64,000 nucleotides of DNA from Sphingobacterium oryzagri (GCF_028736175.1 NZ_CP117880.1:4216001-4280000); one strand, 5' to 3'. Positions 15,326-24,759 are shown, counted from the stretch's first letter. The notes: generated by a model not told the origin, from the sequence alone. Numbers and translations: made by a program.

Positions 15326-17716
15326 ATGGTAAAGAGTTTCTTCACACTATTTTGGCGAAACCTATTAAAAAATAGGGCATTCGCTGTGGTAAATATATTA
15401 GGATTGTCATTGGGTTTTGCCGGTTTTATCCTTTCTTACCAATATATTAATCGCGAAACCAGCTATGATCGCTGGAATACGCATGCCGATGATATATTTT
15501 TGGTTGGTTTAAGCTTGGAAGGTAACCACAGCGATCAGACACCTGCTGCATTAGCTGGCGCAATTCAGGATAATTTACCCGAAGTGTTGCGTGCCGGTAG
15601 AAAAATAAACTATTTTTACGGCGATTATCCCATCTTTGGGCAAGAAACCGTGTATGTTAAAAAAGCTGTAGCGATCGATTCAGCAGCAGCACGAATTTTT
15701 GAAGTAGAACCACAGCACGGCGCCCTTTATAAATTTCCCGAGCAACATGAGGCCACCCTCGTCACCGCAGCACTTGCCAAACAGCTTTTTCCATCCGATT
15801 CTACTTTTGACGCGCCTAAAAAAGTACCGGTCATGGTCTTAAATATGGGTATGGAAGAAACGATATATGGCGTAAGTAAAAACAAAGGTCTTTCTATCCT
15901 TGATTTTGATTTGCTGTTTATCCGCGAAATGGGCGCTGAGCGTGATCTGTATACCTACCAAACCTATATTCAAGTAAAACCAGGAACGGATATCAGCTTA
16001 TTAACGACAAAAATCAACACGCTTTATCAGGAAAAAATCGCTAAACAGGCAGATGTCACCGCATCAACTTTTAGTAACGGATCAATTTATCTTGATCCGC
16101 TGGCAAATTTACATCTTCGGCCAAGGCACGGATCCAACAGTACTTACTTAGCAGTTTGGATCCTCGGCATCTTGTCTATCATCATTCTAGCCTTAGCTGC
16201 TGCAAATTTCACCAACTTAACGTTAGCGCAGGCCGATAAAAGAGCCAAAGAAATCGCTTTAAAAAAGGTTTTTGGAAACAATAGGTTTAGTATCGCCTCC
16301 CAATTCCTGATAGAAGTATGGCTGCAATGTGTATTAGCGGCTGCCATAGCGCTTATTTTTCTGCGGTTTACCGGCAATATCCTTCAAAAATGGTATACCG
16401 ATGATATCGGGCATTATATTTTTAACGGCACAACATACATGCAATTGGCGGTAGCGTTAGTACTCACCAGCTTGGTAGCCGGTACCTATCCTGCCCTCGC
16501 GTTATCAGGATACAAACCTGTTAACATGCTGAAAGGTTCGTTAATCAGTAACCCGAAACAATCTTTCTTAAAAAATACCTTGTTGATTTTTCAATTTGTC
16601 ATCGCTGTCATCTTTATTACAGCGGCAGTGACGGTGGAAAAGCAGCTTGATTTTATGCAGCATACGGAAAAGGGATTTGATCCCGGACAAGTGATCAACT
16701 TTAAGAGCGTAGGTTTATATTATGATGCGAAATTGGATGGTACATTTCAGGATTTTAAAAGCCGGTTAGCACAAAATCCGAGCATAGCCTACGTCGCCGC
16801 CGCGAGCAATATTCCGGGCGGAGCTGACGCGCCACCTAAAAAGCAATTTATCCATATTGATCAAAAAGTGGAGATGGACCATGTAGGAATTGATGTAGAC
16901 TATTTCAACACCTTAGCGATACAAACTATACAGGGTACAACAGCGATTACGCTGCAGCAAGTGCAGGCCGACAGCAGTAAAAATTATGCCGTGATCAATG
17001 AAACAGCCGCTCAAAAATTAGGCTTGGCAAATCCACTAGGCACCAAAATCAGCGGTTGTAAGACGAACTTTACGATCGTAGGCGTCGTATCAGATGTTAA
17101 AGCGTATGGATTCGAAAACCGCGTTGCGCCAACGCTTTATTCCTTTAAAGATGAATGCGGTCCTGGCCATATGAAGATCAGTTTACTAGTCAAAGCAAAG
17201 AATGGACAAAATAAAGAAGCGATAAAAGCGGTAGAAGACGAATGGCAGAAAAATCCAAATGCGGAAGCGCTTCCGCTAGATTACAATTTTATGGATCAAC
17301 AATATGCTGCTTTACACGCCCGGCAAGAGCGCCTCAGTCAAGCCTTACTTGCCTTTACCGCATTATCGCTTGTTATCGCTTTAATGGGATTATTTAGTAT
17401 GTCGGTTTTTCAGATTAGCGCACGACGAAAAGAACTGAGCATCCGCAGGCTGTTAGGCGCATCAGTAACGACACTCTTTCTACAATTAAACCGAGGATTT
17501 TTCAAAATCATAATCATATCTCTTTTTGTTGCAGCACCAATAAGTTACCTGCTTTTGTATCTTTGGTTAACTAATTTTGCTTATCAGGTGCCCATTAATG
17601 GTTGGATATTTATCTGGATAATCGGTTTCTTTATGTTGACCTGTGCACTAACCGTCTCCTATCAATCGATAAAAGCTGCCCGTTCAAAACCGATTAACAG
17701 TTTGCGCGACGAATAA
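15326..17716 (+). CDS. MacB/FtsX-type ABC permease (796 aa)
   Basis: Last permease of the array, 41 bp before the ATPase gene. It starts MVKSFFTLFWRNLLKNR, with a first helix near 19-41, a periplasmic core, FtsX domain 1 with the divergent coupling motif KEIALKKVFGNN near 308, a middle helix near 420-440, a second periplasmic domain, FtsX domain 2 with KELSIRRLLGAS near 701, and an end KPINSLRDE. The altered coupling helices may still engage the adjacent ATPase. The close spacing makes this pair the most likely core transporter of the array. Confidence 0.92.
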   Translation: MVKSFFTLFWRNLLKNRAFAVVNILGLSLGFAGFILSYQYINRETSYDRWNTHADDIFLVGLSLEGNHSDQTPAALAGAIQDNLPEVLRAGRKINYFYGDYPIFGQETVYVKKAVAIDSAAARIFEVEPQHGALYKFPEQHEATLVTAALAKQLFPSDSTFDAPKKVPVMVLNMGMEETIYGVSKNKGLSILDFDLLFIREMGAERDLYTYQTYIQVKPGTDISLLTTKINTLYQEKIAKQADVTASTFSNGSIYLDPLANLHLRPRHGSNSTYLAVWILGILSIIILALAAANFTNLTLAQADKRAKEIALKKVFGNNRFSIASQFLIEVWLQCVLAAAIALIFLRFTGNILQKWYTDDIGHYIFNGTTYMQLAVALVLTSLVAGTYPALALSGYKPVNMLKGSLISNPKQSFLKNTLLIFQFVIAVIFITAAVTVEKQLDFMQHTEKGFDPGQVINFKSVGLYYDAKLDGTFQDFKSRLAQNPSIAYVAAASNIPGGADAPPKKQFIHIDQKVEMDHVGIDVDYFNTLAIQTIQGTTAITLQQVQADSSKNYAVINETAAQKLGLANPLGTKISGCKTNFTIVGVVSDVKAYGFENRVAPTLYSFKDECGPGHMKISLLVKAKNGQNKEAIKAVEDEWQKNPNAEALPLDYNFMDQQYAALHARQERLSQALLAFTALSLVIALMGLFSMSVFQISARRKELSIRRLLGASVTTLFLQLNRGFFKIIIISLFVAAPISYLLLYLWLTNFAYQVPINGWIFIWIIGFFMLTCALTVSYQSIKAARSKPINSLRDE

Positions 17717-17757
17717 CAACAGGCGCAGGCTTATTTACTTAAAAAATAATTTAGACA

Positions 17758-18423
17758 ATGATAAAATTAGAAAACATTTTTAAATGGTATAATGTGGGAG
17801 GTGCTCGATCATTCATCTTGAAAGATATCAACCTCACAATCGAAGAAGGCGATTTTGTATCCATTATGGGGCCATCCGGCTCAGGCAAGTCGACCTTACT
17901 AAACGTCATCGGTTTACTCGACGAACCTAATGAGGGTAAATATTACTTTATGGAAGAAGATGTGCTAGCGATGAAAGCTAAAAAGCGCACTGCACTCTTT
18001 CAATCGTATATGGGCTATGTATTTCAGTCCTACCACCTAATCGATGAATTAACCGTATATGAAAACATCGAAACGCCCTTGATTTATAAAGACCTTTCGA
18101 GCAAAGAGCGAAAAGCCATCGTAGCCGATATGCTCGACCGCTTTGGCATCGTAGGCAAAAAAGATCTTTTCCCGGCACAACTATCTGGCGGCCAACAGCA
18201 AATCGTCGGTATCGCGCGTGCATTAGCTGCTTCGCCAAAACTATTACTGGCCGATGAGCCTACTGGAAACCTTAACTCAAAACAGGGTGACGAGATCATG
18301 CAGCTTTTCAAACAGCTGAATGATGACGGTGTGACGATAATACAGGTTACCCACGCAGAGAAAAATGCCGAATATGGCAAACGTATTATCAACTTGCTGG
18401 ATGGACAGTTAAAAATCGACTAG
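17758..18423 (+). CDS. ABC transporter ATPase, LolD/MacB type (221 aa)
   Basis: Cytoplasmic ATPase that powers the adjoining FtsX-type permeases. All nucleotide-binding motifs are present: Walker A GPSGSGKST (38-46), Q-loop Gln90, signature LSGGQ (142-146), Walker B LLLADEP (162-168) and the H-loop His199. Length is normal for the family. It is the only ATPase in the window and follows permease 15326-17716 by 41 bp, so it probably serves several permeases. A terminator at 18476 closes the unit. Confidence 0.95.
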   Translation: MIKLENIFKWYNVGGARSFILKDINLTIEEGDFVSIMGPSGSGKSTLLNVIGLLDEPNEGKYYFMEEDVLAMKAKKRTALFQSYMGYVFQSYHLIDELTVYENIETPLIYKDLSSKERKAIVADMLDRFGIVGKKDLFPAQLSGGQQQIVGIARALAASPKLLLADEPTGNLNSKQGDEIMQLFKQLNDDGVTIIQVTHAEKNAEYGKRIINLLDGQLKID

Positions 18424-18475
18424 TTGCTTATTTTTTGCGCCTATCGACCGGCCTAACGCGCTGGCACACATCAAC

Positions 18476-18508
18476 AAAAAGCATAAGCGAAAACCTTGTG
18501 CTTTTTTT
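18476..18508 (+). terminator. Intrinsic terminator after the ABC array
   Basis: Stem AAAAAGCA with TGCTTTTT, extended by AAG/CTT around a CGAAAAC loop, followed by T7. It closes the transporter unit. Confidence 0.85.
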
Positions 18509-18586
18509 GTTTCATCTCGCTAATCCTGTCATCTATTAGCCTAGCATCATTTTTGCATTAGCATAATAAATTGTAAATTCGTGTAG

Positions 18587-19429
18587 ATGAAGGAACAGGA
18601 ATTAAAAGCGTTGATATCCTTATTGGACGATCCCGATGCGGAAATTTATCAAGCGCTCGAAGACAAGCTCATTACATGCGGACCAGAGGTCATCCCGCTA
18701 CTGGAAGCCTCGTGGGAGGCCTCTTTCGATGTGTTGTTGCAAGGTCGTGTAGAGCAGATCATCCATAAAATTCAATTTAACGAGGTGCAAAGCGACCTCC
18801 AATTGTGGAAAATGAACAATCAGGAAGATCTGTTGGAAGGATTGTTGATCATCAACCGCTATCAATACCCCAATCTCGCCGAAGAAGAGGTTTACACTAA
18901 ATTAGCCGATCTGAAACGAAGCGCCTGGTATCATTTGATGTATGAAATGAGTCCGCTGGAAAAAGTAAAGCTGCTTAACAATATCTTGTTTCGGGAATTT
19001 GGCCTATCCGGCAATACATCAGACTATCATGCGCCACAAAATTCCTTTATTAACAAAGTATTGGAGACAAAAAAAGGAAACCCGATTTCCTTAGCTTGCA
19101 TCTACAGCATTGTTGCCCAGCGACTGGATATTCCGATTTACGGAATCAACTTGCCGAAACACTTTGTACTTGCCTATATGAAGGAAGAAAATCCTACGGA
19201 AGTTTTATTTTATATCAACGTGTTCAACCGTGGGCAGGTGATGCGCGACGAGGATATTTACGCTTTTTTGCAGCAGTTAAACTTGCCAGCCAGTGATGAT
19301 TATATCAAGCCCTGCGATAACCTCGCTATCATCAAGCGCGTGCTACGCAACCTGATTGCCGCGTATAACCATGTTGACAACCTGGAAAAGCGCGAAGAGG
19401 TACAACTCTTACTCGATCTTATTGACTAA
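18587..19429 (+). CDS. SirB1-like transglutaminase-core family protein (280 aa)
   Basis: Belongs to the family with a degenerate transglutaminase fold (SirB1, Transglut_core2). The core lies at about 140-215: NSFINKVLETKKGNPISLA, containing the conserved Gly-Asn-Pro-Ile-Ser segment, then IPIYGINLPKHFVLAY with the conserved His. The N-terminal 90 residues are helical and HEAT-like (LISLLDDPDAEIYQALEDKL). Enzymatic activity is not established for this family. Its 3' end overlaps the convergent lipoprotein gene by 11 bp, so neither gene has a private terminator. Confidence 0.85.
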   Translation: MKEQELKALISLLDDPDAEIYQALEDKLITCGPEVIPLLEASWEASFDVLLQGRVEQIIHKIQFNEVQSDLQLWKMNNQEDLLEGLLIINRYQYPNLAEEEVYTKLADLKRSAWYHLMYEMSPLEKVKLLNNILFREFGLSGNTSDYHAPQNSFINKVLETKKGNPISLACIYSIVAQRLDIPIYGINLPKHFVLAYMKEENPTEVLFYINVFNRGQVMRDEDIYAFLQQLNLPASDDYIKPCDNLAIIKRVLRNLIAAYNHVDNLEKREEVQLLLDLID

Positions 19430-20558
19430 TAAGGGAATTATCCAACGTTGTTCTGTCGCGCGTATCCAGTGCTAATCCTACAGGTATGCGACCTCCGGGC
19501 GTCTCCAACGCTCGATTCGGCGCGACATTTCCATTATCGCTCATATTAAACCTGAATATACTCCGCGCCTGCCGATCGGCAACGTAAAGATAAGAACCAT
19601 TTTCACGCGTATCGATTGCCACTTCCACAGGCTGCGCCAGTTGGGTAGCCGCGCCGGTAATCGTTCGCGTAGGCGTGATCGTCCGCGCACTGCCCGTCAA
19701 CGAACCGTGAAAATTTTCAAATATATAGATTCGTCCATTACCAACAACAGATGGCGTTGGCGTAGTTGGATAAGCCGCTACCACGAGAATATCCCTACCG
19801 TGGTCATAACTCACACCACGTAAGTTCATGCCCGTCTCCGCTCCGGCAATCGGCAGCGTATAGGAATTTAATACAGCAGAGGAATCCGCACTTCCAGAAA
19901 CATCTGTTGAAATAATTTGGTCGAAAACCGTAATCCCGATAGGTGCATTTAATTGCGAAACGAATAATTGATCGTTATAATAAGCAGCGCCCCACAAAAG
20001 CTTCCCGTTCGTAAAGAATTTTTTCAGCGGTCGGGTATATGATGTTCGCCCCACCGGACTTGACACCACGTAAATCCCAGACGTTGTGTTTGTACCATTA
20101 CCATTGACAATGATCAATCTATTATTAATTGCATCAAATGATAGTCCTTTAACATAAGAAAACAAACGATTTGGAATCACCCCCGAAGCACTTAGTGCCC
20201 CTGTTGTGCCCACGCCCAAACTGTACACCACCGTGTCGGCAGCGCCGTTTAAATTAGCAGAAGCTTGATATACGTTTCTTGAATACGGATTAAACACAAT
20301 CGGACCTCCACCTTGCGCAGCAGAGCCGAAACTTAGCCTGAAAGTGAAAAGATCCGTCGAATCAGCCGGGTAAATTACGCCCATACTAACGTAAGGTGTC
20401 GTTGAGTTGGGTACCGGAGCATCTTCGAATGAAACGTATAAGCGCGTAAATTGCCGTGCAACACCGGTAGGTTCCGCATCGTCACGCACACAGGCGCATA
20501 GCCCAACAAGCGCAAACACGAAAAGAAATAATGTATATATAGTCGATTTTTTTGACAT
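19419..20558 (-). CDS. Beta-propeller-like surface lipoprotein (about 379 aa)
   Basis: The signal peptide with lipobox LCAC predicts a lipid-anchored envelope protein. The mature part is Thr/Ser/Asn-rich, with repeated blade-like segments such as LSFDAINNRLIIVNG, VSYDHGRDILVVAAY, VAIDTRENGSYLYVAD and LALDTRDRTTLDN, spaced as in NHL/YncE-type propellers. Two starts are possible: ATG 20570 or ATG 20558. A -7 box (TAGTTTTG, complement of 20580-20587) would place the RNA start near 20574, making 20558 the better choice. Ligand unknown. It overlaps the convergent gene by 11 bp. Confidence 0.75.
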   Translation of the reverse strand: MSKKSTIYTLFLFVFALVGLCACVRDDAEPTGVARQFTRLYVSFEDAPVPNSTTPYVSMGVIYPADSTDLFTFRLSFGSAAQGGGPIVFNPYSRNVYQASANLNGAADTVVYSLGVGTTGALSASGVIPNRLFSYVKGLSFDAINNRLIIVNGNGTNTTSGIYVVSSPVGRTSYTRPLKKFFTNGKLLWGAAYYNDQLFVSQLNAPIGITVFDQIISTDVSGSADSSAVLNSYTLPIAGAETGMNLRGVSYDHGRDILVVAAYPTTPTPSVVGNGRIYIFENFHGSLTGSARTITPTRTITGAATQLAQPVEVAIDTRENGSYLYVADRQARSIFRFNMSDNGNVAPNRALETPGGRIPVGLALDTRDRTTLDNSLISQ

Positions 20559-20651
20559 AACTCGTTGCATAGTATGTTACAAAACTAAAAAAATAAACGC
20601 TTAGACGAGCACGCTGAAGGCATCACAGCCGTTAAGTTTTGTAAAATCTTC

Positions 20652-20659
20652 TAGTTTTG
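20652..20659 (+). promoter_or_regulatory. Candidate -7 box (TAGTTTTG) for queH
   Basis: It fits TAnnTTTG and ends 31 bp before the queH ATG. No matching -33 element is visible. Confidence 0.4.
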
Positions 20660-20690
20660 CGTAAAATTGCAGTGTAATATAGAGGTCACC

Positions 20691-21353
20691 ATGAGCAATA
20701 AGGAATTTATACGGGAAAAATTGAGTCTGCCTAACGAAGGAAAAAAGCTGCTGCTTCACTCCTGCTGCGCACCTTGTGCCGGCGAAGTGATGGAAGCCTT
20801 GATCGCTTCGGATATCGATTTTACGATCTATTTCTACAATCCCAATATTCATCCGAGAAAAGAATATGACCTTCGCAAAGAAGAAAACATTCGCTTCGCG
20901 GAAAAGCACGGCATTCCGTTCATCGACGCGGATTACGACGTCGACCATTGGTTTGAACTAGCGAAAGGAATGGAACAGGAGCCTGAACGCGGCATCCGCT
21001 GCACCATGTGCTTTGATATGCGTTTCGAAAAAACGGCGGAATACGCCGCAGCAAATGGCTTTGACGTCATTTCAAGTTCGCTTGGTATATCGCGTTGGAA
21101 GAATATGGAGCAGATCAATGATTGCGGTCTTCGTGCCGCTTCTCGTCATCCGGATATGGACTATTGGACATTCAACTGGCGCAAAAAAGGGGGGTCTGCT
21201 CGCATGTTGGAGGTAAGCAAGAAAGAGAAATTTTATATGCAAGAATATTGCGGTTGCGCATATTCCCTTCGCGACACCAACAAGTGGCGCATGGCCAACG
21301 GTCGGGAGAAGATCGAGTTAGGAAAATATTACTACGGAGACGACGAACAATAA
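20691..21353 (+). CDS. queH: Epoxyqueuosine reductase QueH (220 aa)
   Basis: Catalyses the last step of queuosine synthesis, reducing epoxyqueuosine in tRNA, as the non-cobalamin alternative to QueG. The diagnostic adjacent cysteines are in HSCCAPCAG (Cys25, Cys26, Cys29), followed by CTMC (Cys104, Cys107), the segment SSSLGISRWKN, and YCGCAYS near the C terminus. Length is typical. The ATG at 20691 is preceded by GAGGT; an upstream TTG extension lies within the leader. It has its own -7 box. Confidence 0.93.
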   Translation: MSNKEFIREKLSLPNEGKKLLLHSCCAPCAGEVMEALIASDIDFTIYFYNPNIHPRKEYDLRKEENIRFAEKHGIPFIDADYDVDHWFELAKGMEQEPERGIRCTMCFDMRFEKTAEYAAANGFDVISSSLGISRWKNMEQINDCGLRAASRHPDMDYWTFNWRKKGGSARMLEVSKKEKFYMQEYCGCAYSLRDTNKWRMANGREKIELGKYYYGDDEQ

Positions 21354-21390
21354 TTTTTGTAAAAAGTTTCCTTTTTATCAAATTTATAAT

Positions 21391-21398
21391 TAATTTTG
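21391..21398 (+). promoter_or_regulatory. -7 box (TAATTTTG) 9 bp before the yceD start codon
   Basis: Perfect TAnnTTTG match. The expected RNA start is within a few bases of the ATG at 21408, giving a very short leader. It would drive the yceD-rpmF-plsX-fabH unit. Confidence 0.5.
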
Positions 21399-21407
21399 CA
21401 GGCTCAA

Positions 21408-21956
21408 ATGCAGGTTTCAAAGTATCTAAAACAGTATAGAATTCCGTTTTCAGGTCTTGCGGCAGGAAAACATGAGTTTGATTTTGAGATTGACAATAAG
21501 TTCTTTGATTGTTATGAACATAGCCTTATAAAAAAAGGGCAACTAAAAGCAGAAGTGGAATTGCAAAAGCAGGAAAATATGCTGGTCGTCAATTTCCATA
21601 TTCACGGAACCATACAGCTTAGCTGTGATGTCTGTTTAGCTGATTTTGATGCACCTTTGGATTTTAAGGAACGCGCGCTGGTAAAGTTTACCGAAGAAGA
21701 TTGGGAAAACAATACCGAAGAAGTGTTGGTCTTATCCAAAACAGATTATGAATTGGATATTGCCGAACTACTTTACGAATACATTAACGTACGTGTGCCT
21801 TACTATAGCAAATGTTCAGAGCAAGGGGAAAACCTAAGCTGCGATCCCGAAATGTTGGCCAAGATCAGTGTGGAAACAGACGGTAAACAGAAAGAGAATA
21901 CAGAAGAAAAAATAGACCCACGTTGGGATATATTAAAGAATATTAAAAATAACTAA
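21408..21956 (+). CDS. yceD: YceD/DUF177 family protein (182 aa)
   Basis: Member of the YceD (DUF177) family, which almost always precedes rpmF and the fatty-acid genes and has been linked to rRNA processing or ribosome assembly. The family motif region is LSCDVCLADFDAPL (about 75-88), where the CxxC pair lies, then a later YSKCSEQGENLSCD, giving a likely four-cysteine metal site. An acidic middle follows the usual pattern. The start is ATG 21408; a TTG four codons upstream overlaps the -7 box and is unlikely. rpmF follows by 14 bp. Confidence 0.9.
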   Translation: MQVSKYLKQYRIPFSGLAAGKHEFDFEIDNKFFDCYEHSLIKKGQLKAEVELQKQENMLVVNFHIHGTIQLSCDVCLADFDAPLDFKERALVKFTEEDWENNTEEVLVLSKTDYELDIAELLYEYINVRVPYYSKCSEQGENLSCDPEMLAKISVETDGKQKENTEEKIDPRWDILKNIKNN

Positions 21957-21970
21957 AACAGAAATACGAG

Positions 21971-22162
21971 ATGGCACATCCAAAGCGTAAAACTTCTAAA
22001 TCGAGAAGAGACAAAAGAAGAACACATTATAAGGCAGAAAGACCTACTTTGACTGTATGTAAAGAAACTGGCGCAGTACACACGCCACACCGTGCATACA
22101 CGGTAGATGGTAACTTGTACTACAACGGTAAGTTAATTATTGAAAACACTGCTGCTGTCTAA
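21971..22162 (+). CDS. rpmF: 50S ribosomal protein L32 (63 aa)
   Basis: Bacterial L32, a structural protein of the large subunit. It starts MAHPKRKTSKSRRDKRR, the basic N-terminal motif of the family, then LTVCKETGAVHTPH. It keeps one Cys and lacks the usual zinc-binding cysteine set, a zinc-free form seen in many Bacteroidota. It is placed as usual between yceD and plsX. Confidence 0.96.
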   Translation: MAHPKRKTSKSRRDKRRTHYKAERPTLTVCKETGAVHTPHRAYTVDGNLYYNGKLIIENTAAV

Positions 22163-22182
22163 CGACATCCACCAAAGAGATT

Positions 22183-22238
22183 AAACATCCCAAATAGGTG
22201 TAAAAGTCAAATTTTATACTTTAATTTGGGATGTTTTT
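22183..22238 (+). terminator. Hairpin terminator between rpmF and plsX
   Basis: A 13-bp stem AAACATCCCAAAT with ATTTGGGATGTTT encloses a loop that can itself pair (GTAAAA with TTTTAT). T5 follows. It may partly uncouple ribosomal protein expression from the lipid genes. Confidence 0.85.
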
Positions 22239-22267
22239 GCGTATTATTGATTTAAAAATAATAACGG

Positions 22268-23206
22268 ATGAAGATTGGTTTAGACGTTTTAGGTGGCGAT
22301 TATGCTCCCGACTCTACGATAGCTGGCGCGATTGAAGCCCAGAAAATATTACAAGATGATCAGCGTCTTGTTCTTATCGGCGATCAGCAAGATACCGTCG
22401 AAAGGTTAAAACAAGCTGGAGCAAATCCAGATGGTTTTGACTTTATACATGCACCTGATGTAATCAGCATGCATGAACACCCTACTAAAGCCATCAGCCA
22501 AAAGCCAAACTCTAGCATTGCCAAGGGTTTTGAACTGTTGAAAAATGGGGAGATCGACTCTTTTTCTTCAGCGGGCAATACAGGAGCTATGCTAGTTGGA
22601 TCGATGTTTAGTGTAAAAACGATTCCAGGTGTTTTACGACCGGCAATCGCTACCAACGTACCGAAAATAAAAAATGGTTACGGTATTTTATTAGATGTCG
22701 GCGCCAATGCAGATTGCAAGCCGGAGATGCTTAACCAATTTGCATTATTAGGCAGTTTGTACGCACAATATGTTTACGGCCTTGACAACCCAAAAGTAGG
22801 CTTATTAAACATTGGCGAAGAAGAGGAAAAAGGAAACAACTTAACAATATCAACCTACCCTTTACTGAAGGAAAATTCCAAAATCAACTTTATAGGCAAT
22901 GCAGAGGGACGGGATCTTTTTACCGATGTAGCCGACGTTTATGTATGCGACGGGTATACGGGTAATGTCGTGCTGAAACTTGCAGAGTCTTTCTACGTAG
23001 TCACGTTGAAAAAAGGAATGAAGGATGATTTTTTTGATAGATTTAATTACGAGCGTTACGGTGGCAGCCCAATCTTGGGGGTCAACGCGCCAGTAATCAT
23101 CGGACACGGTATCTCTACCCCCGAAGCTATCAAGAATATGGTTTTACTGTCAAGAGACATGATTGAATCTAAATTTATAGACAAGATCAAGTCTGCTTTC
23201 AACTAA
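22268..23206 (+). CDS. plsX: Phosphate acyltransferase PlsX (312 aa)
   Basis: Makes acyl-phosphate from acyl-ACP for phospholipid synthesis; peripheral membrane enzyme. It starts MKIGLDVLGGDYAPDSTI, the PlsX N-terminal motif, with SAGNTGAML near 97-105, LLDVGANADCKP near 140, and VCDGYTGNVVLK near 218. Length is normal. fabH follows by 6 bp, the standard arrangement. Confidence 0.96.
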   Translation: MKIGLDVLGGDYAPDSTIAGAIEAQKILQDDQRLVLIGDQQDTVERLKQAGANPDGFDFIHAPDVISMHEHPTKAISQKPNSSIAKGFELLKNGEIDSFSSAGNTGAMLVGSMFSVKTIPGVLRPAIATNVPKIKNGYGILLDVGANADCKPEMLNQFALLGSLYAQYVYGLDNPKVGLLNIGEEEEKGNNLTISTYPLLKENSKINFIGNAEGRDLFTDVADVYVCDGYTGNVVLKLAESFYVVTLKKGMKDDFFDRFNYERYGGSPILGVNAPVIIGHGISTPEAIKNMVLLSRDMIESKFIDKIKSAFN

Positions 23207-23212
23207 TTTTAT

Positions 23213-24211
23213 ATGTCTAAAATACATGCTGCCATTACCGCAGTAAATGGCTATGTGCCGGATTACATCTTGAGCAATCAAGAGTTGGAAACAATGGTTG
23301 ATACAAACGACGAATGGATCGTTTCGCGTACAGGAATAAAAGAGCGCAGAATATTAAAGGGTGAAGGTAAAGCAACATCGGATTTGGCAGTGCCTGCGGT
23401 GGAAGGCTTACTAAAGAAACGTGGTATCACGGCCAACGATATCGAGCTTATTATCTTTTGTACAAGTACCCCAGACATGCTGTTTCCGGCAACTGCTAAC
23501 ATTTTGGCAGAAAAGATCGGCGCAAAAAAAGCTTGGGGCTACGACTTACAGGCGGCCTGTTCGGGCTTTCTTTTTGGTTTGACAACCGGTGCTCAATTTA
23601 TTGAATCGGGAAAACACAAAAAAGTATTGGTGGTCGGTGCAGACAAAATGTCTTCGGTAGTAAATTACGAAGATCGTAACACGTGTATCTTATTTGGCGA
23701 CGGCTGTGGATGTGTATTGCTTGAGCCAGACGAAGAAGGAAACGGTTTGATCGACGCGGTATTGAAAACGGACGGTGCTGGTGGTCCTTTCCTAAATATC
23801 AAAGGTGGCGGCTCGTTAAATCCGGCAACACACCAAACGGTAGAAGCAGGTTTGCACTACGCTTATCAGGAAGGCCGCACCGTATTTAAATTTGCAGTAA
23901 CCAATATGGCCGACGTTGCCGTAGAAGTTATGGAAAGAAATCATTTGACCGCAGCAGATGTGAGCTACCTTGTGCCGCACCAGGCTAACAAACGGATCAT
24001 TGATGCAACGGCTGAACGCGCTGGTTTGCCCGAAGAAAAGGTCATGGTGAATATTCACAAATATGGCAATACAACCAGCGGCACCATCCCTTTATGTCTA
24101 TGGGAATGGGAAGATAAACTCAAAAAAGGCGATAATTTGATACTTGCCGCATTTGGCGGTGGCTTCACCTGGGGATCTATATACCTGAAGTGGGCCTACA
24201 CAAAATCATAA
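23213..24211 (+). CDS. fabH: 3-oxoacyl-ACP synthase III FabH (332 aa)
   Basis: Starts fatty-acid synthesis by condensing an acyl-CoA with malonyl-ACP. The Cys-His-Asn triad is visible: Cys116 in QAACSGFLFG, His near 256 in VPHQANKRI, and Asn near 286 in YGNTTSGT. The N-terminal WIVSRTGIKERR is typical. It is packed tightly behind plsX. Confidence 0.96.
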   Translation: MSKIHAAITAVNGYVPDYILSNQELETMVDTNDEWIVSRTGIKERRILKGEGKATSDLAVPAVEGLLKKRGITANDIELIIFCTSTPDMLFPATANILAEKIGAKKAWGYDLQAACSGFLFGLTTGAQFIESGKHKKVLVVGADKMSSVVNYEDRNTCILFGDGCGCVLLEPDEEGNGLIDAVLKTDGAGGPFLNIKGGGSLNPATHQTVEAGLHYAYQEGRTVFKFAVTNMADVAVEVMERNHLTAADVSYLVPHQANKRIIDATAERAGLPEEKVMVNIHKYGNTTSGTIPLCLWEWEDKLKKGDNLILAAFGGGFTWGSIYLKWAYTKS

Positions 24212-24270
24212 TATTTGCTTAACTTTAAAAATTCATCGAAAGAAATTTATACATAAAACCTACTAGAAAT

Positions 24271-24759
24271 ATGAGTATGGATATCAAACAAATTCAAGAT
24301 CTGATCAAATTCGTTTCAAAATCAGGCGTGAATGAAGTCGCTATCGAAGAAAAGGACTTTAAAATTACCATAAAGACGAATCAAGAGCCTACATATGTTA
24401 CGGCTTCGGTTCCAAGTCCAGTAGCAGTACCTGCACAAGCTGCCGCCCCAGCGGTAACAGCAACACCAGCAGCAACGACGCCGGCTACGCCAGCAGCTGC
24501 GGCACAAGAAGCTTCTAATCTGATCACCATCAAATCACCGATGATCGGTACGTTCTACCGCGCTGCCGGACCAGAAAAACCATTGTTTGCAAACGTAGGT
24601 GATGAAATTGCTCCAGGTAAAGTATTATGTATCGTGGAAGCAATGAAACTTTTCAACGAAATCGAATCAGAAGTTTCAGGTAAAATCGTGAAAATTTTAG
24701 TAAATGATGCACAACCTGTAGAGTTCGACCAACCTTTATTCCTGGTTGATCCTAGCTAG
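24271..24759 (+). CDS. accB: Biotin carboxyl carrier protein of acetyl-CoA carboxylase (162 aa)
   Basis: Carries biotin between the carboxylase and transferase halves of acetyl-CoA carboxylase. The C-terminal biotinyl domain (about 88-162) contains VEAMKLFNEI with the biotinylated Lys126. The N-terminal helical part (1-45) is joined by an Ala/Pro/Thr-rich linker at about 46-82, as in other BCCPs. ATG 24271 is chosen; ATG 24277 two codons on is possible. accC follows by 66 bp. Confidence 0.95.
   Translation: MSMDIKQIQDLIKFVSKSGVNEVAIEEKDFKITIKTNQEPTYVTASVPSPVAVPAQAAAPAVTATPAATTPATPAAAAQEASNLITIKSPMIGTFYRAAGPEKPLFANVGDEIAPGKVLCIVEAMKLFNEIESEVSGKIVKILVNDAQPVEFDQPLFLVDPS

Noticed and set aside
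22183..22238. Hairpin between rpmF and plsX considered as a riboswitch or ribosomal-protein leader
   Set aside because: It lies after rpmF and is a simple long stem with T5; a terminator or attenuator explains it.
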